Below are positions 8,392 through 15,941 of a DNA stretch of 21,205 nt, one piece after another. The stretch comes from JAAYCI01 sp964370165 (lineage in GTDB: Bacteria; Bacillota; Clostridia; Oscillospirales; Ruminococcaceae). A program made the position numbers and the translations under genes. Within the stretch, counting starts at the first letter, position 1. Every line of letters starts with the position of its first letter. The notes under the pieces were generated by a model. The model saw nothing but the letters and a program-made list of their open reading frames with translations. It was not told where the DNA came from and ran no database searches. The stretch is taken from the NCBI GenBank assembly GCA_964370165.1, contig CAYJIG010000033.1, forward strand, positions 1 through 21,205, in the 5' to 3' direction.

Positions 8392-8413
8392 TGATTATTA
8401 GAGATAATAATCA
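8392..8413. promoter_or_regulatory. 9-bp perfect dyad upstream of the alcohol dehydrogenase gene
   Basis: TGATTATTA-gaga-TAATAATCA, a perfect 9-bp inverted repeat ending 26 nt before the start codon. It may be an operator or an RNA hairpin close to the ribosome binding site. Part of it loosely resembles Fur/PerR boxes, too loosely to assign a regulator. Confidence 0.4.
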
Positions 8414-8439
8414 TAACCATTCAAAAAAGGAGTATCCTT

Positions 8440-9585
8440 ATGAACGATTTTAATTTTTCGCTAGGTCAAAATATTATATTTGGTATGGGCGCTGTGAAAA
8501 AACTTCCAAATCTTTTAGCCGAAAACAACATAAAGTCTGTGCTTGTGGTGACAGATGCCTCCCTTGTGAGTTTAGGGTTTGCAGACGAAGTAACCAATGC
8601 CTTAAAAGACGGTGGCATAGAATACACCGTATTTTCAGATATAGAGCCAAACCCATCCATTGAAACAGTAGAAAAAGCAACTGCATTCTTTAAAGAAAGC
8701 GGCGCTGAAGGCATGGTGGCTTTCGGCGGTGGATCGCCCATGGATGTTGCAAAAGCTACCGCTGTTTTGGCTACTTTTGGCGGCAAGGTCACCGACTATG
8801 AAGGTGTAGGAAATGTACCCGGGAAAATCATGCCTATTGTGGCCATACCTACCACTGCCGGTACCGGCAGCGAAGTCACGGCATCTTCTGTTATAACAGA
8901 CCATAAACGAAGCTTTAAGTTTTCTATTGGTAGCCCTAACATCATTCCGGCATACGCTATTCTTGACCCTAATTTTATTTTATCCCTGCCAAAGCATATC
9001 GCCGCACCCACAGGCCTGGATGCCATAGTTCATGCGCTGGAGTCATACATTTCAAAAGACGCTACTCCTTTCACCGACTGTATGGCAGAAAAAGCACTCG
9101 ATCTTCTGGGCAAAAACATCAGGTCTTTTGTGGCCGACAGGAAAAATGTCGATGCGGCTTCGGGAATGCTTGTTGGCAGTACATTTGCCGGAATAGCTTT
9201 CGCAAGAGCAAAACTTGGCAACGTGCACGCCATGGCGCATCCTTTGGGTGGTGTTTTCAACATTCCTCACGGTGTGGCAAATGCTGTACTTTTACCTCAT
9301 GTTATGAAATATAACATAGATCATGTCGAGCTCGAGAAGCTAGAGAAGATTTATAGATGTATATCAAGAGACTTTGTTACACCGTTTGAAAAACAAATGC
9401 TTATTGATGCAATTTTTGATATTTCAAAAGAGTTGGAAATTCCGAAAACACTTTCAGAGCTAAATGTCACAATGGAATCTATCCCGGCGATGGCTATAGA
9501 CTCGATGAAAAGCGCCAACACTAAAGTAAATCCACGACCTACTTGTGCGCAAGATATAGAAAAAATATTCGAAGAAGCCATGTAA
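8440..9585 (+). CDS. iron-containing (group III) alcohol dehydrogenase
   Basis: 381 residues, the normal length for Fe-ADH enzymes such as FucO, which interconvert alcohols and aldehydes or ketones with NAD(P)H in the cytosol. The nucleotide-binding motif FGGGSPMDVAK (95-105) and the metal ligands D194, H198, H263 and H277 are all present in the expected order, so the enzyme should be active. AAAAAAGGAG precedes the ATG. It is followed after 16 nt by a TSUP transporter, suggesting a two-gene operon; a reductase whose product or related anion is exported is plausible (inference). Substrate cannot be read from sequence. The last 290 or so bases are clearly AT-richer than the first 850. Confidence 0.93.
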   Translation: MNDFNFSLGQNIIFGMGAVKKLPNLLAENNIKSVLVVTDASLVSLGFADEVTNALKDGGIEYTVFSDIEPNPSIETVEKATAFFKESGAEGMVAFGGGSPMDVAKATAVLATFGGKVTDYEGVGNVPGKIMPIVAIPTTAGTGSEVTASSVITDHKRSFKFSIGSPNIIPAYAILDPNFILSLPKHIAAPTGLDAIVHALESYISKDATPFTDCMAEKALDLLGKNIRSFVADRKNVDAASGMLVGSTFAGIAFARAKLGNVHAMAHPLGGVFNIPHGVANAVLLPHVMKYNIDHVELEKLEKIYRCISRDFVTPFEKQMLIDAIFDISKELEIPKTLSELNVTMESIPAMAIDSMKSANTKVNPRPTCAQDIEKIFEEAM

Positions 9586-9601
9586 ACAGGTAGGGTGAAA
9601 A

Positions 9602-10312
9602 GTGATTAATAATATTTTATTTTTTGTCGTTATTTTTGTTACAAACATCATTCAATCAATAACCGGGTTTGCAGGCACCATGCTTGCCATGCCGTTTTCA
9701 ATATCATTGGTAGGCCTAGACACTGCAAAACCGATATTAAATGTGGTTTCTATTGCTATTTCCGTACTGGTTGTAGTGAAAAATCATCAATATATCAACA
9801 AAAAAGAAGTTCTGAAAATGTCTGTTTTCATGCTAATCGGCATGGCAATCGGTATTTATCTTTTGGGCGTTGTACCTACAAGCACCCTCCTTTATGTTTA
9901 CGGCGCACTGATTATGGGCGTGGCTTTGAAAAAACTTTTTATTAAAAAAGAAGTGAAGCTACCTGTTGCTATAATGTTCATTGTTGTTGTGCTGGCCGGT
10001 ATTATCCACGGGATGTTTGTAAGCGGCGGCAGTCTTTTAGTCATTTATGCTGTGTATGCTTTAAAAGACAAGCACCAGTTTAGGGCAAGTTTGGCTATTT
10101 TATGGATATTACTTAACGGTATTTTAATGTTCACTCATATTCAAAGCGGACTGTTCACAACCGAAGTTACCATCATGTCACTTCTCGCCATACCTACAGC
10201 ATTGTTAAGTATGTTTTTTGGAAACAAAATATATGATAAAATCGACCAACAGCTATTTTTAAAGATCACTTATGTTTTACTGCTGATATCAGGTGTATTA
10301 ATGTTTATTTAA
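9602..10312 (+). CDS. TSUP (TauE/SafE) family membrane transporter
   Basis: 236 residues, almost entirely hydrophobic with roughly seven to eight membrane helices. The two TSUP repeat signatures are visible: QSITGFAGTMLAMPF near residue 18 and GMFVSGGSLLVIYAVYAL near residue 137. Characterised members move sulfite, sulfoacetate or related anions; most are uncharacterised. The start is GTG at 9602 with GGGTG a few bases upstream; no ATG gives the conserved N-terminal repeat. It lies 16 nt after the Fe-ADH gene and ends 17 nt before a strong terminator. Its composition is markedly AT-rich compared with the housekeeping genes around it, so horizontal acquisition is possible. Confidence 0.88.
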   Translation: MINNILFFVVIFVTNIIQSITGFAGTMLAMPFSISLVGLDTAKPILNVVSIAISVLVVVKNHQYINKKEVLKMSVFMLIGMAIGIYLLGVVPTSTLLYVYGALIMGVALKKLFIKKEVKLPVAIMFIVVVLAGIIHGMFVSGGSLLVIYAVYALKDKHQFRASLAILWILLNGILMFTHIQSGLFTTEVTIMSLLAIPTALLSMFFGNKIYDKIDQQLFLKITYVLLLISGVLMFI

Positions 10313-10329
10313 TTTCATTTTATATGTAA

Positions 10330-10371
10330 CACGCAAAAAAGATGAGTATAAATACTCATCTTTTTTGCGTG
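10330..10371. terminator. bidirectional intrinsic terminator between TSUP gene and glmS
   Basis: A perfect 19-bp inverted repeat (10330-10348 with 10353-10371, loop taaa). Each arm contains a run of six A or six T, so a U tract forms in either direction. It lies between two convergent genes and should serve both, although glmS ends 95 nt away. Confidence 0.88.
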
Positions 10372-10465
10372 CTATGGTTTATTGGAAGTTGTGTAAAGGC
10401 TTTTTCTTTATTGCTGCATATAAGCAATCAAACAGCATACTAATTATTATGCTACAAATAAACTA

Positions 10466-12292
10466 TCACTCCACCGTCACAGACTTTGCCAAATTGCGCG
10501 GTTTATCCACGTCACAACCCTTTATCACCGCTGTGTGGTATGCCAATAACTGAAGCGGAATAATGGCATACAACGGCGCAAACAACGTGTGTTTACACTT
10601 TATCGATATCAGTGTGTCATACGCATCTTTTGGGATGTCTATGCCACTGAGGCACACCGCTGTGATTTTCCCGCCACGTGCTTTTACCTCTTTCATGTTG
10701 CTGATGGTTTTTTTAGCCAGTCGCTTATCCGTCACCAGTGCAATCACAGGCGTTTCTTCGGTAATCAGCGATATCGTGCCATGTTTCAGCTCTCCTGCGG
10801 CATATGCCTCGGCATGAATATAGGATATTTCTTTCAGTTTCAGTGCACCTTCTGTGGACAAGCTTGCGTCATATCCACGCCCGATGTAAAACATACTTTG
10901 CGCTTTGGAAAACTCTTTTGCGATGTCGTGGCACACATCATTCAGCGCAAATATTTCGTCCATGTTTTCCACTGTTTCTTTCAGCTGCCTCAGCATTGTT
11001 TCGCCTTCTTGCCCCGTGCATGCGCCTTTAACCATGGCTGTTTTTATGGCCACAAGATACATGCTGGCCACCTGAACACTAAACGCCTTTGTGCTGGCCA
11101 CGGCAATTTCCGGGCCTGCGTATGTTTGCAGTACTTTGTCTGCCTCCAGTGCAATGGCCGAACCGGGTACATTCACCACAGCAAGCGTGGTGACACCTCT
11201 GCTTTTTGCCAGGCGCAACGCCGCCAAAGTGTCTGCCGTCTCGCCCGACTGTGACACCAGCATCACAAGGTCATGCTCGCGCAAAATCGGCGGATTGTAG
11301 CGAAACTCTGAGGCTATTTCTATCGACACGTTTATCTTCGCCACACGCTTAATGATTTCTTTGCCCAGCGTGGCCGCATAATACGCCGTGCCACAGCCCA
11401 CTATATAGATATGTCTAAAAGAATCAAAAAAGTCGTCCGTGATATCATCGGCAGAAAAATCAAGCGTAAAGTCATCATTTATACGATGAAAAATCGTGCG
11501 TTTCAGCGCTTTTGGTTGCTCGTTTATCTCTTTCATCATGTAGTAGTCATACTCGCCTTTTTCGGCTTCTTCAAACTCAAGAGTAGATGTTTGCATCTCT
11601 TTTTTTACTTCTTTGCCGTCTTCTTTATAAAAATACACTTTGTCTTTTGACTGCAAATGTGCTATTTCACCCTCAAGCAGTGAAAAATAGTCTCTTGTGT
11701 ATTCAAGGCTGGCCGGCATGTCTGAGGCAATGTAAAACCCGTCTTCCGACTTTGTCACCACCAGTGGGCTTCCTAGCCGTGTTGCGAAAATTTCATTTTT
11801 GTAATCGTTAAAGATAATGCCCAACGCATATGCCCCCTCAAAGCGCTTGCATGCGTTTATTATGGCTGTTTTGGGGTCACCGTCATAATAATAATCCACC
11901 ATTTTTGCGGCAATTTCAGTGTCGGTTTCCGAGACAAATATGTACCCATTTTCTTCCAAAAACGCTTTCAGTTCAAGATAGTTTTCAATAATACCGTTGT
12001 GCACCAAGCTAAGCTTTTCAGTGGCATGTGGGTGTGAGTTCACGTCGTTTGGCACGCCGTGTGTGGCCCACCTTGTGTGGGCTATGCCACATGTTGCCGC
12101 CTCGCCCTTTTTTTCCACCATTTTTGCCAGATGTGCAATCCTGCCTTTTGCTTTATAGGTTTCAATATTTCCACTTTCATCAAAAAGTGACATACCTGCG
12201 CTGTCATATCCTCTGTATTCAAGGCGGCTCAGCCCTGCTAAAAGTTTAGGTTTTGCTTTTTCTGTGCCTGTATATCCTACAATTCCACACAT
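10466..12292 (-). CDS. glmS: glutamine-fructose-6-phosphate aminotransferase (isomerizing)
   Basis: 608 residues, full length. It makes glucosamine-6-phosphate from fructose-6-phosphate and glutamine, the entry step to peptidoglycan and other amino sugars, in the cytosol. C2 after the initiator Met is the glutaminase nucleophile; HTRWATHG (72-79) belongs to the class II amidotransferase domain. The two SIS sugar-isomerase domains follow, with VGCGTAYYA (298-306) and SQSGETADT (347-355), and the C-terminus ends in the usual DKPRNLAKSVTVE. The ATG has GGAG 7 nt upstream. Expression should be controlled by the ribozyme in its leader. It is on the same strand as the met cluster, and no convincing terminator separates metH from the glmS promoter. 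Confidence 0.98.
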   Translation of the reverse strand: MCGIVGYTGTEKAKPKLLAGLSRLEYRGYDSAGMSLFDESGNIETYKAKGRIAHLAKMVEKKGEAATCGIAHTRWATHGVPNDVNSHPHATEKLSLVHNGIIENYLELKAFLEENGYIFVSETDTEIAAKMVDYYYDGDPKTAIINACKRFEGAYALGIIFNDYKNEIFATRLGSPLVVTKSEDGFYIASDMPASLEYTRDYFSLLEGEIAHLQSKDKVYFYKEDGKEVKKEMQTSTLEFEEAEKGEYDYYMMKEINEQPKALKRTIFHRINDDFTLDFSADDITDDFFDSFRHIYIVGCGTAYYAATLGKEIIKRVAKINVSIEIASEFRYNPPILREHDLVMLVSQSGETADTLAALRLAKSRGVTTLAVVNVPGSAIALEADKVLQTYAGPEIAVASTKAFSVQVASMYLVAIKTAMVKGACTGQEGETMLRQLKETVENMDEIFALNDVCHDIAKEFSKAQSMFYIGRGYDASLSTEGALKLKEISYIHAEAYAAGELKHGTISLITEETPVIALVTDKRLAKKTISNMKEVKARGGKITAVCLSGIDIPKDAYDTLISIKCKHTLFAPLYAIIPLQLLAYHTAVIKGCDVDKPRNLAKSVTVE

Positions 12293-12320
12293 ATATTTTC
12301 TCCATTTTCGTTTTTTGACC

Positions 12321-12358
12321 GCACGAAAAAATGGATAGCTTTTTTGCTATCTTCGTGC
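12321..12358 (-). promoter_or_regulatory. attenuator-like hairpin between the ribozyme and glmS
   Basis: On the minus strand GCACGAA (12358-12352) pairs with TTCGTGC (12327-12321), enclosing GATAGC-AAAAAA-GCTATC (12351-12334) and then CATTTTTT. The short GATAGC stem followed by a T run could act as a terminator, and the outer pairing would sequester that T run. It ends 28 nt before the glmS start codon. A second hairpin, GAAAGTGG-gatat-CCATTTTC, lies around 12390-12412. Function is inferred only from shape. Confidence 0.4.
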
Positions 12359-12477
12359 TGTATATTTGTTTTTGACATAAAACAACACAAAGAAAATGGA
12401 TATCCCACTTTCTTTTTCATGTATGTTTTGTCTTTTTGCCTCTGAATAGGCATTATATATATGGCAATAACAGCCAA

Positions 12478-12668
12478 GGGACACCTGAAACACATCACTG
12501 TCCCATTAATTATAAACCAGTGTTTATTTGTTGCCATTGTCGGATTTTTGTCATTAAAATTACTTTTAATATTTGTAAGCCGACTGTGCACATGGCATAG
12601 TGCAAGGAGACATCCGCCGAATGTTCGATACTTCTCCTACCTCGTCAACCGCTGGGCGGTTCTGGCGC
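12478..12668 (-). ncRNA. glmS ribozyme (glucosamine-6-phosphate-sensing self-cleaving riboswitch)
   Basis: The minus strand from 12668 carries the conserved core: GCGCC at the cleavage site (cleavage between A12669 and G12668), P1 as AACCGC-CCA-GCGGTT (12661-12647), the conserved GACGAGG, P2 as AGGAGA/TCTCCT (12638-12633 with 12610-12605), and the TCGGCGGAT element whose GGCG can pair with the 5' CGCC. Downstream, the P3 loop TGCCAT (12597-12592) pairs with ATGGCA (12537-12532) as the P3.1 pseudoknot, GTCGG/CCGAC closes an extra arm, and two terminal hairpins (ATAAAC/GTTTAT and GGGACA/TGTCCC) fit P4 and P4.1. Known mechanism: glucosamine-6-phosphate is the cofactor for self-cleavage, which exposes the mRNA to decay. 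The 3' boundary is approximate. Confidence 0.95.
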
Positions 12669-12757
12669 TTTTGTATAGCTTTTATCTTGTTTTGTGTACC
12701 CTCTCACCCACTTTCAAAAGTTTATATGTTATCCTCTGCCCTCCTTCAAATAAATAT

Positions 12758-12801
12758 AGACGATATCACACAAATATCATAAATATTGTGCGATACCATC
12801 T
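12758..12801. promoter_or_regulatory. 16-bp dyad at the glmS transcription start
   Basis: On the minus strand an arm from 12801 to 12786 pairs completely with 12773-12758 (16 pairs, three of them G-U), loop of 12 nt. It begins a few bases after the -10 box, so it would form a hairpin at the very 5' end of the transcript or an operator overlapping the start. The G-U pairs favour an RNA role. Confidence 0.5.
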
Positions 12802-12804
12802 ATG

Positions 12805-12834
12805 TTTATACCACATATATGCAACCCGTGTCAA
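12805..12834 (-). promoter_or_regulatory. sigma-A-type promoter of glmS
   Basis: TTGACA (12834-12829) and TATAAA (12810-12805) with an 18-nt spacer on the minus strand. Transcription would start near 12798, about 130 nt before the ribozyme and about 505 nt before the glmS ATG. It sits only about 40 nt after the metH stop. Confidence 0.7.
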
Positions 12835-12876
12835 TCAAACGTATCTTATTCTAGCAGAAAAGTCTCTTTTACAGCC

Positions 12877-15237
12877 TTATTTTTCACTGAAGAATTTATG
12901 CGCATACTCGGCCGAAATCTTAGCGTTTTTCGCAAATAGGTCTGCGCCTATGTCTTTTACATACTCCTCTGTAAGCACTGCGCCGCCCAGCATGATTTTG
13001 CAGTTTGGCGTTTGTTCTTTCAAAAGCTCAACAGTTTTTTCCATGGCCGGCAGTGTGGTTGTCATCAGTGCAGAAAGCCCTACCATTTTTGCGTCGTGCT
13101 TTTGCACCGCCTGTAAAACATCTTGCGGCGCAACGTCTCTGCCTAGGTCTATCACCGATATGCCATAGCTTTCCATCACTGTTTTGGCGATGTTTTTGCC
13201 TATGTCGTGCACGTCACCCTGCACTGTCGCCACCACTACCGGCCCGCCTGTGGCAGGTGCTGTGCCCATTTTGTCGCGTAGTATGGAAAACGCCGCCTGC
13301 GCCGCTGTGGCCGAGGCAAGAAGACCTGGCAAAAACACACGCTTTTCTTCAAAACCCTTGCCCACTTCTTCCAGCGCAGGTATTATCCACCTTTCCACGA
13401 TGGCAAGTGGCTCCAGTTTATCTTCTTCCAAAATCCGCTTTGCTTCTTTTTGCGCTGTGCTTTTAAGGCCTTGTTCTATAGCTTGCGAAAGGTTTATTTC
13501 CGACGGCACGCTTTTGGTGTTGTTTTCAGACTTTCTGCCCTCACACCTCTGTACGTATGCCTTTTGCGCGCTTTCACCTTCTAAAAGTGCTGAGTATGCC
13601 GACACCGTGTCCATCATTGCCGCATCGCCCGGATTTAAAATAGGCAAATCCAGCCCCGACTGCAATGCCATAGCTAAAAACGAACGATTCAAAAGTTCTC
13701 TATTCGGCAAGCCAAAGCTTATATTGCTGACACCCAGCACGGTTTTTAGGCCCAGTTGTTTTTTCACTTCGCTTATGGCGTTCAGCACAACCTCGGCGGC
13801 GCTCGCCTCTGCGCCTGCCGAAAGGCACAAACAGTCTATCCACACATCTTCTTTTGGCATGCCTTCCTCTAAAGCACGCTGTAAGATGATATTTGCTATT
13901 TTCACACGTTTTTCGGCTGTTTTTGCGATGCCTTCTTCGTCAAGACACAAACCCACCACCGCAGCACCGTATTTTTTACACAGTGGCAGTATCGCTTTCA
14001 TTTTTTCATCTTCACCACTGGTGGAGTTCACCACTGCTTTGCCACAATATACTCGCAACGCCGCCGCAATCGCTTTCGGGTTTGACGAATCCAGCTGTAG
14101 TGGCAGGCCACTCACCGCCTGCACCGCCTTTACCGCCAGCGGTAAATGCACCTCTTCGTCTACACCCACTGCGCCCACATTCACGTCTAAAATTTTAGCA
14201 CCGGCCTTTTCTTGCTCTACCGCCAGTGTTTGCACATAGCTTAGGTCTCCCTGCCTCAGCGCTTCTTGTAGTCGCTTTTTGCCGGTGGGGTTTATCCGCT
14301 CGCCAATAGACACCACGCCGTTTATGTCCACTACCTTGGTGACGCCACAAACACGTGAGGGTATTTTCACACACCGCTTTGACGGCACTTTACCCGAAAA
14401 GGCCTTCGATAGCATTTTAATGGTATCGGGTGTTGTTCCGCAGCATCCACCTATCAGCGACACACCCATTTTCACACATTCTTGCATATGCTGTGTGAAC
14501 TCTTCGTCCGACAAGTCGTATGTGCCTAAAACCGGATGCGGCAAGCCTGCATTCGGCACAGCAAACACAGGCAACGTGGTGGCACTACACAGGCGCTGTA
14601 ACAAAGGCATCACTTCAACCGGGCCAAGCGAGCAGTTTATGCCAAGTGCCGACACACCAAGTGGGCCTATACACGAGGCAAAGCCTTCCACAGGCACACC
14701 CGCAAACGTGCGTCCGTCTTCCTCAAAGCTCATTGATACCATCACAGGCAAATCCGAATTTTCAACAGCCGCCAGTACTGCCGCTTTTGTCTCAAGCAGA
14801 TCTGTCATGGTTTCTATCACTATAAGCTCGGCGCCTGCTTTTTTGCCTGCCTTCACCACTTCACAAAAAGCATTGTAGCCGGCTTCAAAGCTTAACGTAC
14901 CGCTGGGCTCCATCATCTCACCCAAAGGCCCTATATCAAGCGCAACTTTTGCCTTTGCGCCGGCGGCTTTTTTTGCGCAGGCAATACCCGCTGTTATCAC
15001 ATCTTTTGGCGTATACCCACTGCCCTGTAATTTTTTCACATTGGCACCAAATGTGTTTGCATAAATAATCTCAGAGCCTGCGTTTACATATGCCGAGTGA
15101 ATTTTCACCACTTCTTCAGCATGAGTTATATTCAAAACTTCAGGATGTTTTCCTGTTTCAACGCCTGCCTTTTGTAGCAACGTGCCCATGGCGCCGTCTA
15201 ATATAGTCAGTCGTTGTTCATTAAAGTATTTTTCCAC
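12877..15237 (-). CDS. metH: cobalamin-dependent methionine synthase, core without reactivation domain
   Basis: 786 residues: homocysteine-binding domain (about 1-285) with zinc ligands C202, C265 and C266; pterin (methyl-THF) domain (about 300-560) with IGERINPTGK and LDSSNP; cobalamin cap (about 580-660); and B12-binding domain with D675-V-H677-D-I-G680, where H677 is the cobalt ligand. It transfers the methyl group of 5-methyl-THF to homocysteine. The SAM-dependent reactivation domain of E. coli MetH (1227 residues) is absent and is supplied by the upstream gene. The start is GTG at 15237 with AAGGAAGGGG upstream, and it overlaps the end of that gene by 17 nt. The third gene of a metF operon. 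Confidence 0.95.
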   Translation of the reverse strand: MEKYFNEQRLTILDGAMGTLLQKAGVETGKHPEVLNITHAEEVVKIHSAYVNAGSEIIYANTFGANVKKLQGSGYTPKDVITAGIACAKKAAGAKAKVALDIGPLGEMMEPSGTLSFEAGYNAFCEVVKAGKKAGAELIVIETMTDLLETKAAVLAAVENSDLPVMVSMSFEEDGRTFAGVPVEGFASCIGPLGVSALGINCSLGPVEVMPLLQRLCSATTLPVFAVPNAGLPHPVLGTYDLSDEEFTQHMQECVKMGVSLIGGCCGTTPDTIKMLSKAFSGKVPSKRCVKIPSRVCGVTKVVDINGVVSIGERINPTGKKRLQEALRQGDLSYVQTLAVEQEKAGAKILDVNVGAVGVDEEVHLPLAVKAVQAVSGLPLQLDSSNPKAIAAALRVYCGKAVVNSTSGEDEKMKAILPLCKKYGAAVVGLCLDEEGIAKTAEKRVKIANIILQRALEEGMPKEDVWIDCLCLSAGAEASAAEVVLNAISEVKKQLGLKTVLGVSNISFGLPNRELLNRSFLAMALQSGLDLPILNPGDAAMMDTVSAYSALLEGESAQKAYVQRCEGRKSENNTKSVPSEINLSQAIEQGLKSTAQKEAKRILEEDKLEPLAIVERWIIPALEEVGKGFEEKRVFLPGLLASATAAQAAFSILRDKMGTAPATGGPVVVATVQGDVHDIGKNIAKTVMESYGISVIDLGRDVAPQDVLQAVQKHDAKMVGLSALMTTTLPAMEKTVELLKEQTPNCKIMLGGAVLTEEYVKDIGADLFAKNAKISAEYAHKFFSEK

Positions 15238-15910
15238 AAAGTACCCCTTCCTTGCGTCTTTGGCATTTTTCTTTCATACTACACTCATCACATGCGGCCA
15301 AATATCCCTTTTTATCGGTTTTTGAGATACCCAATACCGCCGTGATGCTTTTTGCCGGTATCAGCATGCCGTCTTTTGTCTGCCCCATACCTATTTGCTT
15401 TTCGGCCGATATCAGCCATAATATGTCTTTTTGTACCGATAACGGAAAATCACCGTACCCCGGCGAAAACCGCCCCGTCAAAAAAAGTGCTTCTTTTTGC
15501 ACGTCTTTTCTTAGGTTTTCTTCTATATAATCGGCGTACTGCTCTATCAATACCGAGGCCGCCGCGTCTATCAACACTGCCTTTGCCATGTCCAGTACCT
15601 GAACACTGCGCAAAAGCATGTCTGTTTGCTTTCCAAGGCTTACACCCATCAGTATACATTCATTGCATCCAACAAGATGTCTTTGAATGGCAGGAAAGCC
15701 CAGTGATACGCCTTTCATGGCGAGCTCGCCGTTTTCATTCTCAAAAAGAGAAAACCGTGCGTACGCAAACCTTGCCCGCACAGACTCTTGTAGCCGCAAT
15801 ATAGCGTCTTTTATTCCCGCAACATCTGTTTTGCTCGGCACAGCATCGCCGAACCCCAAATGTCTATATACTTCTTTTTCATCCACTTGCAACTTTACCG
15901 AAATTTCCAT
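15221..15910 (-). CDS. stand-alone MetH reactivation (activation-domain) protein
   Basis: 229 residues matching the C-terminal activation domain of cobalamin-dependent methionine synthase. The hallmark SAM-site motif RFSPGYGDFPL is at 147-157, and PAKSITAVLG at 185-194 is the second conserved block. The C-terminal tail has four cysteines (C207, C210, C216, C225) in CDECSMKEKC and VLCG, a possible metal or Fe-S site. Its role is to bind SAM and help remethylate oxidised cob(II)alamin in MetH, with an electron donor not encoded here. AGAGGAAG precedes the ATG. It starts 31 nt after metF and overlaps metH by 17 nt, so synthesis of the two halves is probably coupled. Confidence 0.92.
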   Translation of the reverse strand: MEISVKLQVDEKEVYRHLGFGDAVPSKTDVAGIKDAILRLQESVRARFAYARFSLFENENGELAMKGVSLGFPAIQRHLVGCNECILMGVSLGKQTDMLLRSVQVLDMAKAVLIDAAASVLIEQYADYIEENLRKDVQKEALFLTGRFSPGYGDFPLSVQKDILWLISAEKQIGMGQTKDGMLIPAKSITAVLGISKTDKKGYLAACDECSMKEKCQRRKEGVLCGKIL

Positions 15911-15941
15911 ACTTCCTCTTTATATATATAAAACATATGCT

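Noticed and set aside
8392..8413. Fur or PerR box upstream of Fe-ADH
   Set aside because: Only about 11 of 14 half-site positions fit the best alignment to the 7-1-7 consensus, too weak in AT-rich DNA to name the regulator.
12277..12591. Minus-strand ORF of 104 codons overlapping the glmS leader and the glmS start
   Set aside because: It runs through the ribozyme pairing elements, has no convincing ribosome binding site, and shows no recognisable protein family; the constraint here is RNA structure.
12737..12747. Leader peptide gene suggested by an AAGGAGG on the minus strand upstream of the glmS ribozyme
   Set aside because: No ATG, GTG or TTG lies at a workable distance downstream of it, so no leader peptide can be supported.
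13184..14239. Long plus-strand ORF (351 codons) inside metH
   Set aside because: Antisense shadow of a clear MetH core; Ser/Pro/Thr-rich translation without any family signature.
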